From: Limnephilus marmoratus | Taxonomy: Eukaryota; Arthropoda; Insecta; Trichoptera; Limnephilidae | DNA: 64,000 nt | Direction: 5' to 3' | Assembly (NCBI GenBank): GCA_917880885.1 | Contig: OU862928.1 | Span: forward strand, 6,281,721 to 6,345,720 | Shown here: one piece after another, positions 10,567 to 21,903 of the stretch | Numbering within the stretch: position 1 is the stretch's first letter | Layout: each line of letters starts with the position of its first letter | Made by a program: the position numbers and the translations under genes | Notes under the pieces: generated by a model | Database searches by the model: none | Told to the model about the DNA's origin: nothing | The model's input: the letters and a program-made list of their open reading frames with translations, nothing else

Positions 10567-11254
10567 TTTTAACCAACACCTCTGCCCTAGGTCACCCTAT
10601 GTGATTCGCTACGCTTAGTGATTTAGCAGGGTTGCCCGGGTTCATGGGATGAGGTGTGTCTAGGTCTGATGATCAGGACACACTGAACCCCAGATTCCTA
10701 CCCACCCCTTAAACCCTTTTCCTTCCCAGAACTCTTCTCTCCTTCGTTTCCCTAAAAGACGAAGCGAGCAGGAGTGTGTGTTAAATTAAATATATGAAGA
10801 AAAAACGATGTCTGAATGCGGATGAAGCGAGGAATGAGCGCCTACAAAGGGAACAGGTAGTCGATCGCTCCCCCAAAGTTTCGTCGCAATCGGATGAACG
10901 GTTTAGCAGTGCATAATTTCATGATACCAGAGCTCACTATTTGTAGTTGTATTGTAAGTACTGAGTAGGTACTTTGTTGTAATATTTCACCAAAACGACG
11001 CCATTATGTTGTTGAGCATAAAATAATTTTATAAAAACTTCTTTTCATCACAAATAATTTTATTCGATATCATGTTTTATTTTTAAAGGAAAAAAGTCCC
11101 TGCAAGAAAGTACCTACCTAGAACAGCGTAATATATATATTTTTTGTTATTTCACAATATCCAAATAGAACCACGCTTTATTCATAAATAATCTACACAT
11201 TTAAAAATAAATAACATAAAAATAATAAGGCTGGGTTGTTTAAAAAAAAGAATT

Positions 11255-11410
11255 GACAATTTTACAAATTTTTCTTGTCAATTTTCAGTTCTAGAAAGTT
11301 CTGTAATTATTTCAGTTGTGTGATGCGACTGGCCTATAATGATACAAAATAGAACTTGAATAGAACCAACACCGAACGTGAAAATTAACTTTAAAAAAAA
11401 TTGAATTATT
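11255..11410. repeat. F module: imperfect inverted repeat
   Basis: Left arm with CTTGTCAATTTTCAGTTC, right arm with CGTGAAAATTAACTTT, as in the other F copies. Confidence 0.6.
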
Positions 11411-12209
11411 TAGTATCATCGAAACAACCTTACCTTACTTAGTATTGCATTAAAACCTAATCAATTGTGTATCTACGTATTCGGGTAGGTACCTGCGCGT
11501 TTCATATTTGCAATACTACCGAAATAAGTAGGTACCTACCCGGAATAAATAACGTGTTAATTTGAACTGGCCAGGAATATTTAAACTTCCGATGGAATCT
11601 CTAAGCACGTGTTTTGGTGATTTTTTTTTGGAAAAGTTCGGATTTTGGTAGCTTTTCCTGAAGTTTTTTACATAGTATGGGCATGTTATATCGGTGTTAA
11701 AAGTTGCGGAATTCTCTACTGCGTTAGATTTTTGAAAAACATCCAGGCCGGGATCGATTTTGGGGCCGCAATGCCGCGTACCGTAAAACCGCTACCGAAA
11801 ACCGTGAAAAGTCTGTTTTGTTAGGCTAAAAATTTGACGTCTGAGAACCCTGACCTGACTCAACATTCCTAGCATTTTCATTTGCATTGAAACTGATGGC
11901 CAAAATGACATCTTTTTTTTTGGAAACGCGAACCTGTCGGCGGGAAATGTAACCTAGCCGAATTGAGTGTGATTTTACTATTGGTTCTAGTTTTCGCCGT
12001 TGATTCGCGTCAGTTTTTCTGTAAATAAGGCGCTAATTTTGTCGACAAAAATAAACTCCGCAAAATCAAAGTACTGAGGGTGCACTGAATTTGCTTGAAC
12101 CGAAAGTGAACCTTGAGGTGGGTGAAACGCAAAGGGCGTACTGGTCGTTTTTGCGTCAACGAAAAAGTGCGCGGAAAAAGAGCTCTCCCAAAGTGAACAA
12201 TTCTATATA

Positions 12210-14494
12210 CTAGGTTTTGCCCGTTGCAGAAGCAACTGACGGGTTAAGACACTATGCGATTTGACGTGTGAACGTGGATGAAGCGAGGAGGAGTGTGTGT
12301 TAAATTAAATATATGAAGAAACCTGAGTTCACAGTGGCCTTGCAACGCATGCCGGGTACCCGTTGTATATAATGTTATGTAGTGCAGCGCTTGCATTAAA
12401 ATGTAATTTCCCAGGAATTGGAATGGAACCATTACAGTTAAGTTGATCCCGAGGTTACAGTGACCTTGCAACGCATGCCGAGTAACCATTATATATCATG
12501 TTATATATTGCAGGCACTTGCTTTAAAATATTATTTCCCGGGAATTGGGATGGAACCATAACAGTTAAGTTGACCCCGAGGTTACAGTGACCTTGCAACG
12601 CATGCCGTGTATCCGTTGTATATTATGTTATAAATTGCAGGCGCTTGCATTAAAATTTTATTTCCCGGGAATCGGGATGAAACCATTACAGTAAAGTTGA
12701 CCCCTAGGTTAAAGTCGCCTTGCAACGCATACCGGGTACCCGTTGTATATAATTTTATATAGTGCAGGTGCTTGCATTATAATGTAGTTTCCCGGTACTT
12801 GGGATGGAACCATTATAATTAAGTTGACCCCGAGGTTACAGTGACCTTGCAACGCATGCCGGGTACCCGTTGTATATACTGTTATAAAGTGCAGGCGCTT
12901 GCATTATAATGTAGTTTCCCAGGACTTCGGATGGAAACATTACAGTTTTATTGACCCCGAGGTTAAAGCGGCCTTGCAACGCATGCCGGGTACCCGTTGT
13001 ATATAATTTTATAAAGTGCATAATTTTATAATGTTGTTTCCCGGGACTTAGTAGGGAACCATTACGGTTTAGTTGACCCCGAAGATAAAGTGGCCTCGCA
13101 ACGCATGCCGGGTACCCGCTGTATATAATTAATTTATTTACGCACAAATAGTCCATTAACAATAACAATCGGTTGCACGGTTTAGCAGTGCAAAATTTCA
13201 TTATGCCGGAGCTCACTATTGTAGTTGTATTGTATTTCATTTTGCAAGTGTAAGTACTAAGTAGGTACTTTGTTGTAATATTTCACCAAAACGACGCCAT
13301 TATGCTGTTGAGCATAAAATAATTTTCACTACAAATAAATTCATTCAATATCATGTTTTGATTTTTAAATGAAAAAAGTCCCCGCAAGTAAGTACCTACC
13401 TAGAACACGCGTAATGTATATATATATATATATATTTTATTATTTTTTTTTATTTAACAATGTTTAAATAGAACACACTTAAAAATAAAAAAATAATAAT
13501 TAATAAAAAAAATTGACAATCCTTTAAATTTTTCTAGTAAATTTTCAGTTCTAGATAGTTCCGTTCGAGTTCTGTAATTATTTTAGTTTTGCAATGTAAC
13601 TGACCTTTAATGATAAAATAACAGAACTTGAGTAGAACCAATAAAGAACGTGAAAATTAACTTTAAAAAAAGTTGAATTATTCAATATCATCGAAACAAC
13701 CTTACCATTGCATTAAAACCTAATTAATTGTGTATCTACGTATTCGGGTAGGTACCTGCGCATTTTCTTCTCTTTGCTTTTTTCATCATATTTGCAATAC
13801 TACCGAAATAAGTAAGTACCTACCCCGAATGAATAACGTGTTAATTTGAACTGGCTAGCAAAATTTTAACTTCCGATGGAATCTGTAAGCGCGTGTTTTG
13901 ATGATTTTTTTTCGGAAAATGTCGAATTTTGTCAGCATCTCCTGAACTATTTTATATGGGATGGGCATACAATTTTGGTTTTAAAAGTTGCGGAATTCTC
14001 TATTGTATTAGATTTTTGAAAAACATCCGAGCCGGGATCGGTTTTGGGGCCGCAATGCCGCGTACCGTAAAACCACTACCGAAAACCGTGAAAAGTCTGC
14101 TTTGTTAGGCTAAAAATTTGACGTCTGAGATCCCTGACCTGACTCAATATTCCTAGCATTTTCATTTGCATCGAAACTGATGGCCAAAATGACATCATTT
14201 TTTTGGAAACGCGAACCTGTCGGCGGGAAATGTAACCTGGCCGAATTGAGTGTAATTTTACTATTGGTTCTAGTTTTCGCCGTTGATTCGCGTCAGTTTT
14301 TCTGTGAATAAGGCGCTAATTTTGTCGAAAAAAACTGACCTCGCAAAATCAAAGTACTGAGGGTGCACTGAATTTGCTTCAACCGAAAGTGAACCTTGAG
14401 GTGGGTGAAACGTAAAGGGCGTACTGGTCGTTTTTGCGTCAACAAAAAAGTGCGCGGAAAAAGAGCTCTCCCAAAGTGAACAATACTATATATA
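12210..14494 (-). mobile_element. Helitron-like unit 5 (2.29 kb), sister of unit 2
   Basis: CTAG at 12210, hairpin 12220-12243. Near copy of unit 2 at an offset of 8301 bp: A array (12315-13137), a (TA)n stretch (about 13417-13436) absent from unit 2, F (about 13510-13690), G (about 14030-14105) and H. Both ends coincide with CTAG boundaries while the flanking bases differ from those of unit 2. The 134-codon minus frame at 12836-13240 is A-array derived. Confidence 0.65.
12315..13137 (-). repeat. A tandem array, 126/127-bp monomers
   Basis: Same monomer order as the array at 4015-4835, including the shortened penultimate monomer, so the two arrays were copied as blocks rather than expanded independently. 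Confidence 0.95.
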
Positions 14495-14606
14495 CTAGCT
14501 GGGCCCATTGCAAAAGCAATTAACGGGTTAAAACACTATGCGATTTGACGTGTGAACGTGGATGAAGCGAGGAGGAGTGTGTGTTAAATTAAATATTTGA
14601 AGAAAC

Positions 14607-15075
14607 CTGAGGTTACAGTGACTTTGCAACGCATGCCGGGTACCCGTTGTTTATAATTTTATGTAGTGCAGCGCTTGCATTAAAATGTAATTTCCCAGGG
14701 ATTTGAATAGAACCATTACAGTTAAGTTGACCATGAGGTTACAGTGACCTTGCAACGCATGCCGAGCAACCGTTGTATATCATTTTATATATTGCAGGCA
14801 CTTGCTTTAAAATGTTATTTCCCGGGAATTGGGATGGAACCATTACAGTTAAGTTGACCCCGAGGTTACAGTGACCTTGCAACGCATGCCGGGAACCCGT
14901 TGTATATAATGTTATAATATAGTGCAGACGTTTGCAAGGCGCTTGCATTATAGTGTAGTTTCCCGGAACTTGGAATGGAACCGTTAATGTTAAGTTGACC
15001 CCGAGGTTACAGTGATCTTGCAACGCATGCCGGGTAACAGTTGTATATAATGTTATGTATAAATAAAAATCCCCT
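14607..15075 (-). repeat. A tandem array, mixed 127/141-bp monomers
   Basis: About four monomers mixing the short form and the form with duplicated GCGTTTGCAAGGCGCTTGC; the minus frame 14739-15119 crosses them. Confidence 0.9.
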
Positions 15076-15084
15076 AAGATGACC

Positions 15085-15970
15085 TTTATTGGATAACCAA
15101 CACTCATGCCGTAGGTCACCCCAAGTGGTTCGCTACGTTTGGTGATTTAGTAGGGGTGCCCGGATTTATGGGGTGAGGTTTGTCTAGGTCTTGGAGGCGG
15201 ATGACCAGGAAACACTGAACCCCAGATTCCTACCCACCCCTTAAACCCTTTTCCTTCTCAGAACTCTCATCTCCTTCTTTGCCTTAAAAAACCCTCCATC
15301 CAGCATCTCCAAAGATGACATGACCGTGAGGGAAATTATTTTCCTCAGGGTCTCCTGTGTGGAGCTTTTTCCTCCCCCCCCCTCGCGCCTCATTAATTCA
15401 TTCCCGGTACATTTAGTTTTCAAAAAGCGAGAAATGTGCACCTACTTCGGTCGCCCGGTTCATTATTGTATCCCGATTGATCATTATTGTATTCAGAAAC
15501 CATCGCGGGAATGCACACATCAAATTCCAAAAGTCTCATCGCAATCGGATGAACCAACACCGCTGTCAAAGGTCACCTAAGTGGTTCGCTACGTTTGATG
15601 ACTTAGCAGGGGTGCCCGGGTTCATGGGATGAGGTTTGTCTAGGTCTTGGTGGCGGATACGTTTGACCTACCACTGCATGGCGGGCTGGATCGGAGGAGA
15701 CTGATTGAGGGAGGCTTTTTATCTCTCCAGCCAGATTCTCCCAACCCTTCGCCTCGCACCGCAGTGTGAGGAATAGATTCATACGTCCGTTACTCCTGGC
15801 CACACTGACCCCCAGATTCCTACCCACCCCTCATACCCTTTTCCTTCTTATATCTTTTTCTCCTTTCTTTCCCTCAAAAAACCCTCCACACAGCATCCTC
15901 AAAGATGACATAGGCCTCTAGGAAAATTGTTTTCCTCGGTGCCTCCTGTGTGGAGTTAATTTAAAAAAAA
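15085..15970. repeat. B modules
   Basis: One B copy with a palindrome variant near 15326-15352 and a C-rich spot (15368-15380), an E fragment (about 15490-15560), then a second B copy (15590-15970). Confidence 0.8.
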
Positions 15971-16304
15971 AGTTTAGCAATGCATAATTTCATGATGCCA
16001 GAGCTCACTATTGTATATAGAAACCAATGAATGGTTCCCGGGGCGGCGATACCAATTCCATGTTGAATGATTATCATTAAAATACAAAATACAAAAAAAG
16101 CGGTATGTAAATTTAATATTTTTGAAAAAAATTATACCATTCCACTTCAAGCAATTTTATTATACATTTACAAAAAAATCATAAGCAATATCATCAGATT
16201 TTGAGTTGTTATGTGCATGTAGGTACCTGCATAGATTCTATGTAGAGGTACCTGCACATACGTAAAAAAAACATATGAAATATATTTAGGCTGGGTTTTT
16301 CAAA

Positions 16305-16510
16305 AAATTTATTTAAAAATCTTCAATTTTTCAAGTTAATTTTAACGTTCTGTGAAAGTTCTGTTCAAATTCTATTCAAGTTCCGTAATTATTTCTGTTT
16401 TGAAATAATAGTTTAAATAAATAATAATAAATATTATAAGTTTTGAAGATAATTGAATAAATAAAAACCGCACATTACGTGAAAATGAACTTTACTAATT
16501 TAAAAATAAC
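16305..16510. repeat. F module: long imperfect inverted repeat
   Basis: Left arm with TTAATTTTAACGTTCTGTG and CTATTCAAGTTCC; right arm with ACGTGAAAATGAACTTTA. One of the fuller F copies, repeated at about 37480-37690. Confidence 0.6.
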
Positions 16511-17149
16511 ATTCATACCAACAGTGGTTATCCAGAAGCAACCTCCGTGTTCCTACATATTTCAAAAATTACCATCTTGGATGATTTTTTTCATTTCATA
16601 TCATTAATTTTCGATTTAACATTTTAAGGAAAAAATCTCGTAAGCCGGTACCTACCTAGTACATACCGAGAAAAATAATGTTGGTGTAGGTACCTACTTA
16701 CGCGTTTTCTCAATAAATACTTAGCGAATTAGCAATAATTCAATAGAACGGTAGGTACCTACCGCGATTTTCTGCATTAAAATCATTCACATTTTTAACG
16801 CCAGTACCTACCTCGAGTTTATATTAACTGGCTGGAAAATTATGCATTGTTGATGATAGATCGATTTCAGAAAATGTCAGAAAAATTTCAATATTTGATG
16901 CAATATAGTGTAACATTTTAAATGGGAAACTACACATGTTTTTATTTTAAAAGTTTCTTAAACTTGTATACCTTCTATTTAATCAAAAACATTTCGTGCA
17001 AAATGTTTGTTTTCGCCGCAATCTAAGTTCCCGCAAAGGGCCTTTAAAATGTCATTTTTTCCAACATATTTTTGAGATAGCCGTTTAATTGATTGGAATA
17101 AATTTCTAGTAAAATCAGTTTTGTATGGGAAATCTCTTTACTAAACGGT

Positions 17150-17640
17150 TCGACGGTTTTTAACGGGTGAACCTGTCGGCGGAAAATATAACTGAGGTCG
17201 AATTTCTTCGTCGGTGAGAGATCTAATTGTAGTTTTCGCCGTTTGGGAGCGCTGTTGACCCTGCGTCATCTTTTTTATATGAAATCTGGTCTGACCGGCA
17301 GAGATCGCCGTCCGTGCCCCCTTTCGGGCCAAATTGATCTCTGCGGTCGGCGAAACTCGAGGAGCGACGGTCGATTATCGCCTGCGGGTCGAGGCGGGCG
17401 ACGGAAATCGAAAGGGCGTAAGCGTCTTTTTCGTTTTTAAGCGACAATACGCCGTGAGGTCTTGCGGATCGAGGGGGAAAAGAGTCGATTATCGGATCAC
17501 CAAAACGCGTTTTTTTGGAACGGCCGTTTGTATGAAATCCCGGTCCACAAGCCTTGCTCGGCCAAATCGACCTCTGCGGTCGGTGAAATTCGACAGGCAG
17601 AGTGGTCGATTTTCGCCTGTACTCGGAGGATTAAAAAAAA
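17150..17640. repeat. GC-rich imperfect duplication, ~232-bp spacing
   Basis: CTCTGCGGTCGG occurs near 17339 and 17571, and both copies are preceded by ATGAAATC and GGCCAAAT and followed by a GTCGATT stretch. Markedly richer in GC than the rest of the window. A close copy is at 38325-38820. Open frames here run on through the retrotransposon junction and are not genes. Confidence 0.75.
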
Positions 17641-17691
17641 AAGTGAGTTTTCCTGACCTACCCCAAAACCAAACAATACTATATACTAGAT

Positions 17692-17699
17692 TTTCATTT
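17692..17699. repeat. Left target-site duplication of the retrotransposon
   Basis: TATACTAG, repeated exactly at 22006-22013 on the other side of the element. Its last four bases are the CTAG of the unit boundary. Confidence 0.85.
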
Positions 17700-18328
17700 C
17701 GATCCCTTATAGACGTAATCAGACAAGATTGGGTCTTAGAAACCTTAAATTCAACGAAATTATTTTTACCCCAAGAGAAAACACTCTCGAGGTACCGTCC
17801 ATTCTTTGCTTCAAAGCCCTCAGAGCCATTGTAGTTTGTGAGCCCTTTGGGGGCTTGTCAAAAAAAAGCTATCATGGACTGTACTGTCATCCGAGTAACA
17901 ATGAATTGGTGCACATGACAAAAGGTCGTTGATGTGGTACATCTATGGTATTAAAAGTGACAAGTAACGTTTGAATTTGTCTCGCGAATTTACAGTTAAA
18001 ATAGTTATTTATAACCATCATTTAAGTAATTGGTTGTGTGAACCACATTATAAAAATCCTTCTTAATATTGTGAAATATAATTATACCATAATCGTAGTG
18101 ATCCAAACATATGAATCGGTTATTCACTAAATTTTACAAAATAATATCAGACATTACTGATTCCAGTGCGTGTGAGCGGTGCGACATCATAATAGGTCAC
18201 TATCACCCGTAAGTGCAAGCAGCGCAGAAACTCTCCGGACACTTGCAACCCGCTACGCGATAAGCAGTTAAGTGTGCTGGGTGCAGGGTCATCACTCACT
18301 TCCTAACATTACGAACCTCTAAATAAAA

Positions 18329-19039
18329 ATGGATGCTAATCAATGTATGGCGAAGGCCCAGGAAATTATTAACCAAATACATTTAATAATTACCGACTCA
18401 TCTAATAAGTTCAATAAAGAACAACTTGCTAAAATAATGCCAAAAACTACCGAGTTACTGGGCGTCGCGGGACAGATGGCCGTAAGGATGGGGACTATGG
18501 AAGGTGAACTATCCGCATACAAAAATATTATCAATAACCAACCTGCAATAACTGGGACTACTCAATCCACTTCAATGAAAATATGTGACGCAATTACCGA
18601 GATAACAGAAAGGAATCTACGTTCGAAAAATCTCATTCTGCTGAACGTACCTGAAAGTGAAGACGAGAATCAAACTAACAGGATATCTGATGACAACAAT
18701 AAAGTATGTTCTACGTTGAAAAGTATCGATGATACATTACAGATAAATATTTCTAAAATATATAGGCTTGGCGTAAGAAAAACTGACAAGATCAGGCCCT
18801 TAAAAGTAGAACTGCAAGATTCATACCAAGCTAAGCAAATAATCATAAATAAATATAAACTGAAGAACGGCATCAAAGTTAAACAAGATCTCACGGAGCT
18901 GCAAAGGAAACAAATGTCGGATGTTTGGAAAGAGTTTGAAATGAGAAAAGCGGATGGGGAAACAAACATAACAATTAAGTACATAAACTCTATTCCAAAA
19001 ATAATAAAAAATGTGCCAAAAAACTTAAACAGCACCTAA
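18329..19039 (+). CDS. Retrotransposon ORF1 protein (RNA-binding, 236 aa)
   Basis: Expected role: binds element RNA to form the ribonucleoprotein used in retrotransposition. The start ATG has a good insect context (AAAATGG) and follows a 5' region of about 630 bp. Residues 1-90 look helical and may form a coiled coil (EQLAKIMPKTTELLGVAGQ). Residues about 95-180 fit the RRM-like core of L1/CR1-type ORF1 proteins (NLRSKNLILLNVPES, YRLGVRKTDKIRPLKVELQ), and 180-215 the C-terminal domain (KQDLTELQRKQMSDVWKEF). No CCHC zinc knuckle is visible. The stop at 19037-19039 is two bases before the ORF2 open frame as given. Assignment rests on motif pattern and position; the fold is inferred. Confidence 0.85.
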   Translation: MDANQCMAKAQEIINQIHLIITDSSNKFNKEQLAKIMPKTTELLGVAGQMAVRMGTMEGELSAYKNIINNQPAITGTTQSTSMKICDAITEITERNLRSKNLILLNVPESEDENQTNRISDDNNKVCSTLKSIDDTLQINISKIYRLGVRKTDKIRPLKVELQDSYQAKQIIINKYKLKNGIKVKQDLTELQRKQMSDVWKEFEMRKADGETNITIKYINSIPKIIKNVPKNLNST

Positions 19040-19041
19040 AA

Positions 19042-21903
19042 TTGTTTGGGTATTACCAAAATGTTCGCGGAATGAGAACCAAATTACAACATCTCAAAAT
19101 AACTTCTCCCACAATCCCACATGATATATTGTTATTAACAGAAACATGGTTAAATGAGGACATCAATTCATCGGAATTAGGCCTTAACCAATATAACATT
19201 TACCGTCTTGACCGTGACCCCAATACGAGCAACAAATCAAAAGGAGGAGGTGTAATGGTGTGCATATCCAAAAACATTTCATCTAGAAAATTGCCAGTTA
19301 AACACAAAAACGTTGAACACATCTTTGTAATGCTAAATATTTCATCAACAAAAATCATTATAGCCTGTACTTATATTCCACCAATGTCAGATCTGCAAAT
19401 ATACAAGAACCACATCGAGGATGTAGAAACACTAAAATATAAATATCCTAAAGCCAAATTTATAATTGTAGGCGACTACAATCTTCCGAAAATTGACTGG
19501 TCTTTCGATAAGAACAATGAAGTGATTATTAACGAAACAGAAGTGCAGTGTGCCAAATCAAAGGAAATGCTCGATATGGCTTTTTTCCTAGGACTTAAAC
19601 AGTTAAATAAAGTGCATAATTCTTATAACCGAATGCTTGACCTAGTATTTTCTAGTGACTTAAGGACAGTGGTAGAAAAATCGGATGAATTGTTATTACC
19701 TTTAGACCAACACCATCCAGCGTTAGATATTATTATTACAAATGTGTCTACAAAATTGGAGAAATTAAAAACTTCATCGTACAATTTTAATAAAGCTGAC
19801 TACACAAATATTATTAATTATCTTGACCATATAGACTGGTCATTTCTAGAAGATGAAAACAATATTGAAAATCAAGTCCAACAGTTTTATTCAATCCTAA
19901 ACACTTCAAAAGAACGTCATGTTCCAAAAGTTAATTTTAATGCATCCTTTTACCCCACATGGTTTTCAAAAGAATTAAAAGAATTAATTTATACTAAAAA
20001 ACAAACTCACCGAATATATAAGCAATCTAGAAACGTAGATGATTATATAACGTTTACTAACTTAAGAAGGCAGTGCAAAGAATTGTCCAAAAAATGTTAT
20101 AATGATTATATTAGTTTAATAGAAATGGAGGTTCATGATAATGTAAAAAAATTGTGGAACTTTTCTAATGCTCAGCGAAAAAATGACTGTAGTTTACCAA
20201 ATATTATGCATCTGAATAACAATTGTGCGGACAGTACCGAAGGCATTGTCAATCTTTTTGCAGATTTATTCAAAAGTGTTTATGATGATAGTATTCCTGA
20301 TAATCAAATCCCAAACGATATATCACTTGAAGAATCACTTAACCTAAACCATTGTTTTATTGAAATAAACGCTATAGAAAAGGCTATAAAAGCATTAGAT
20401 ACTAATAAATCCGCTGGACCGGATGGTTTCCCTCCAACATATTTAAAATCTTGTGTTCGCAGTTTGACTTATCCACTATTTAAACTATTTAATAAGTCTT
20501 TGTCGTCAGGGTGTTTTCCAAATCAGTGGAAAAAAAGCTATCTTACGCCTATTCATAAAAAGGGAGATAAAAGCGATGTATCTAACTACAGACCAATATG
20601 TATATTGTCCGCTATTCCCAAACTATTTGAATCGTTAGTCCTAGATGTCATTATTAAACAAATTAATAATATTATTGTACCCAACCAGCATGGCTTTATC
20701 ACAGGTAAATCCACTCTAAGTAACTTGATCATATACGAAAATTACATAACTGATTCTCTTGCCTTGAAGCATCAGGTGGATTCAATTTATACTGATTTTT
20801 CCAAAGCCTTTGACAAAGTAAGGCGACATATCCTTGTACAAAAATTAAGTATGTTGGGCATCAAGGGTAATCTATTAAGTTGGATTGACAGTTATCTTAG
20901 TAAAAGAGAGCTATGTGTGAAAATAAAATCTGTGGAATCTTACGTTTTCGAAGCCACAAGTGGGGTTCCTCAGGGGTCTCACCTGGGACCAATTCTTTTT
21001 TTGTTATTTATTAATGATATTGTTAGCATATTTAAAGATGTGGAAGTTCTTCTCTTCGCAGATGACTTGAAAATATATAAAACAATACGTAGTTTAGACG
21101 ATTGTTATACTTTGCAACTTAATTTAAATAAACTATATCGTTGGTGCATCATCAACTCTCTGTTTCTTAATATTAAAAAATGTCAGGTCATTCGTTTTTG
21201 TAAAATACGAAATCATATAATTTATGTATATTCGCTAAATAACGTAAAATTGACAGCTGTCACTCAAATCAGGGACTTGGGTGTTATATTTGATGAACAG
21301 TTAACATTCAATCCGCATGTAAATGAAATCACAAATAAAGCCTTAAAAATGCTTGGTTTTATATGTAGAACCGCATGCGACTTCAAGTCATTAGAATGTT
21401 TGAAAACACTGTACACATCTTTAGTAAGAAGTCAAGTAGAGTATAATTCGCCTATTTGGTCCCCCTTTTATAAAATACATTCCAACAATATTGAAAGGGT
21501 ACAACACAAATTTCTACGATTTATTAACTTTAAACTAAATATTCCAATCCAAAATATAAATTATATCCAGCTGATGCACCAACTAAATTTGATTACGCTG
21601 TCAGATAGGCGAATTATCTCCGACCTTGTTCTACTAAATAAAATTATTAATTATAGAATCGACAGCCCTGAAATTCTGGCCACAATAAAATTATTTGTAC
21701 CTCCCAAAAATACGAGACAAAATTCCACGTTTTTCTGTGACAATTTCAAAACAAATTATCAAGCGCACATATCCCTAAATCGAATACAAAATTTTGGTAA
21801 TAAATTTGGTAATGTCGTTGATATATTTAGAGATTCCGTAGCAGTGCTTAAACGAAATTTACATAAACACTTTGCTGAAATGTATGACTTCACCATTCCA
21901 TAG
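19042..21903 (+). CDS. Retrotransposon ORF2: endonuclease-reverse transcriptase (~953 aa)
   Basis: Nicks target DNA and primes reverse transcription of element RNA in the nucleus. The AP-like endonuclease at residues 1-235 shows YQNVRG (5-10), LTETWL (32-37, catalytic E), VGDYNLP (143-149) and LDQHHP (221-226). The reverse transcriptase shows AGPDGF (about 456), SNYRPICIL (about 510), TDFSKAFDKV (about 584), GVPQGSHLGPILF (about 640) and catalytic FADD (672-675). The C-terminal part has SPIWSPFYK, typical of the Jockey/CR1 group. No frameshift or internal stop. The frame begins with TTG, not ATG: the first ATG (19072) lies after the endonuclease Asn motif, and the frame is open upstream only to the stop at 18976-18978. 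Translation may need reinitiation, a non-AUG start or frameshifting from ORF1. Confidence 0.95.
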   Translation: MFGYYQNVRGMRTKLQHLKITSPTIPHDILLLTETWLNEDINSSELGLNQYNIYRLDRDPNTSNKSKGGGVMVCISKNISSRKLPVKHKNVEHIFVMLNISSTKIIIACTYIPPMSDLQIYKNHIEDVETLKYKYPKAKFIIVGDYNLPKIDWSFDKNNEVIINETEVQCAKSKEMLDMAFFLGLKQLNKVHNSYNRMLDLVFSSDLRTVVEKSDELLLPLDQHHPALDIIITNVSTKLEKLKTSSYNFNKADYTNIINYLDHIDWSFLEDENNIENQVQQFYSILNTSKERHVPKVNFNASFYPTWFSKELKELIYTKKQTHRIYKQSRNVDDYITFTNLRRQCKELSKKCYNDYISLIEMEVHDNVKKLWNFSNAQRKNDCSLPNIMHLNNNCADSTEGIVNLFADLFKSVYDDSIPDNQIPNDISLEESLNLNHCFIEINAIEKAIKALDTNKSAGPDGFPPTYLKSCVRSLTYPLFKLFNKSLSSGCFPNQWKKSYLTPIHKKGDKSDVSNYRPICILSAIPKLFESLVLDVIIKQINNIIVPNQHGFITGKSTLSNLIIYENYITDSLALKHQVDSIYTDFSKAFDKVRRHILVQKLSMLGIKGNLLSWIDSYLSKRELCVKIKSVESYVFEATSGVPQGSHLGPILFLLFINDIVSIFKDVEVLLFADDLKIYKTIRSLDDCYTLQLNLNKLYRWCIINSLFLNIKKCQVIRFCKIRNHIIYVYSLNNVKLTAVTQIRDLGVIFDEQLTFNPHVNEITNKALKMLGFICRTACDFKSLECLKTLYTSLVRSQVEYNSPIWSPFYKIHSNNIERVQHKFLRFINFKLNIPIQNINYIQLMHQLNLITLSDRRIISDLVLLNKIINYRIDSPEILATIKLFVPPKNTRQNSTFFCDNFKTNYQAHISLNRIQNFGNKFGNVVDIFRDSVAVLKRNLHKHFAEMYDFTIP

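Larger units (their letters stand above)
9095..12209 (-). mobile_element. Helitron-like unit 4 (3.1 kb)
   Basis: CTAG at 9095, hairpin 9105-9128 in the ACTAACGGG form. Contains a 141-bp-type A array (9207-9985), B module (10000-10290), a C-rich tract (10468-10566), a second partial B (10570-10760), a second leader-like copy (about 10760-10830), one E copy (10865-10950), an F inverted repeat (about 11255-11410), a G region and an H region. The 288-codon minus-strand frame at 9129-9995 is treated as repeat-derived. Confidence 0.6.
14495..17695 (-). mobile_element. Helitron-like unit 6 (3.2 kb)
   Basis: CTAG at 14495 with hairpin 14504-14527, where the stem is ATTGC/GCAAT instead of GTTGC/GCAAC: both sides of one pair changed together. 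A array (14607-15075), B (15085-15970), an F region (about 16305-16510), a region without recognisable genes (16520-17130) rich in GGTACCTACC, and a GC-rich duplicated block (17150-17640). From about 14700 on it is nearly the same as 35870-38860 (offset 21,174-21,175). The end is separated from its neighbour by the retrotransposon. Confidence 0.65.

Noticed and set aside
13417..13436. Possible telomeric or centromeric simple repeat
   Set aside because: Only a short (TA)n run; no TTAGG-type insect telomere array is visible.
17334..17834. 166-codon plus frame
   Set aside because: It crosses the junction between unit 6 and the retrotransposon at 17700, so it cannot be an inherited gene of either.
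18670..19035. 121-codon minus frame
   Set aside because: Shadow of retrotransposon ORF1 on the other strand.
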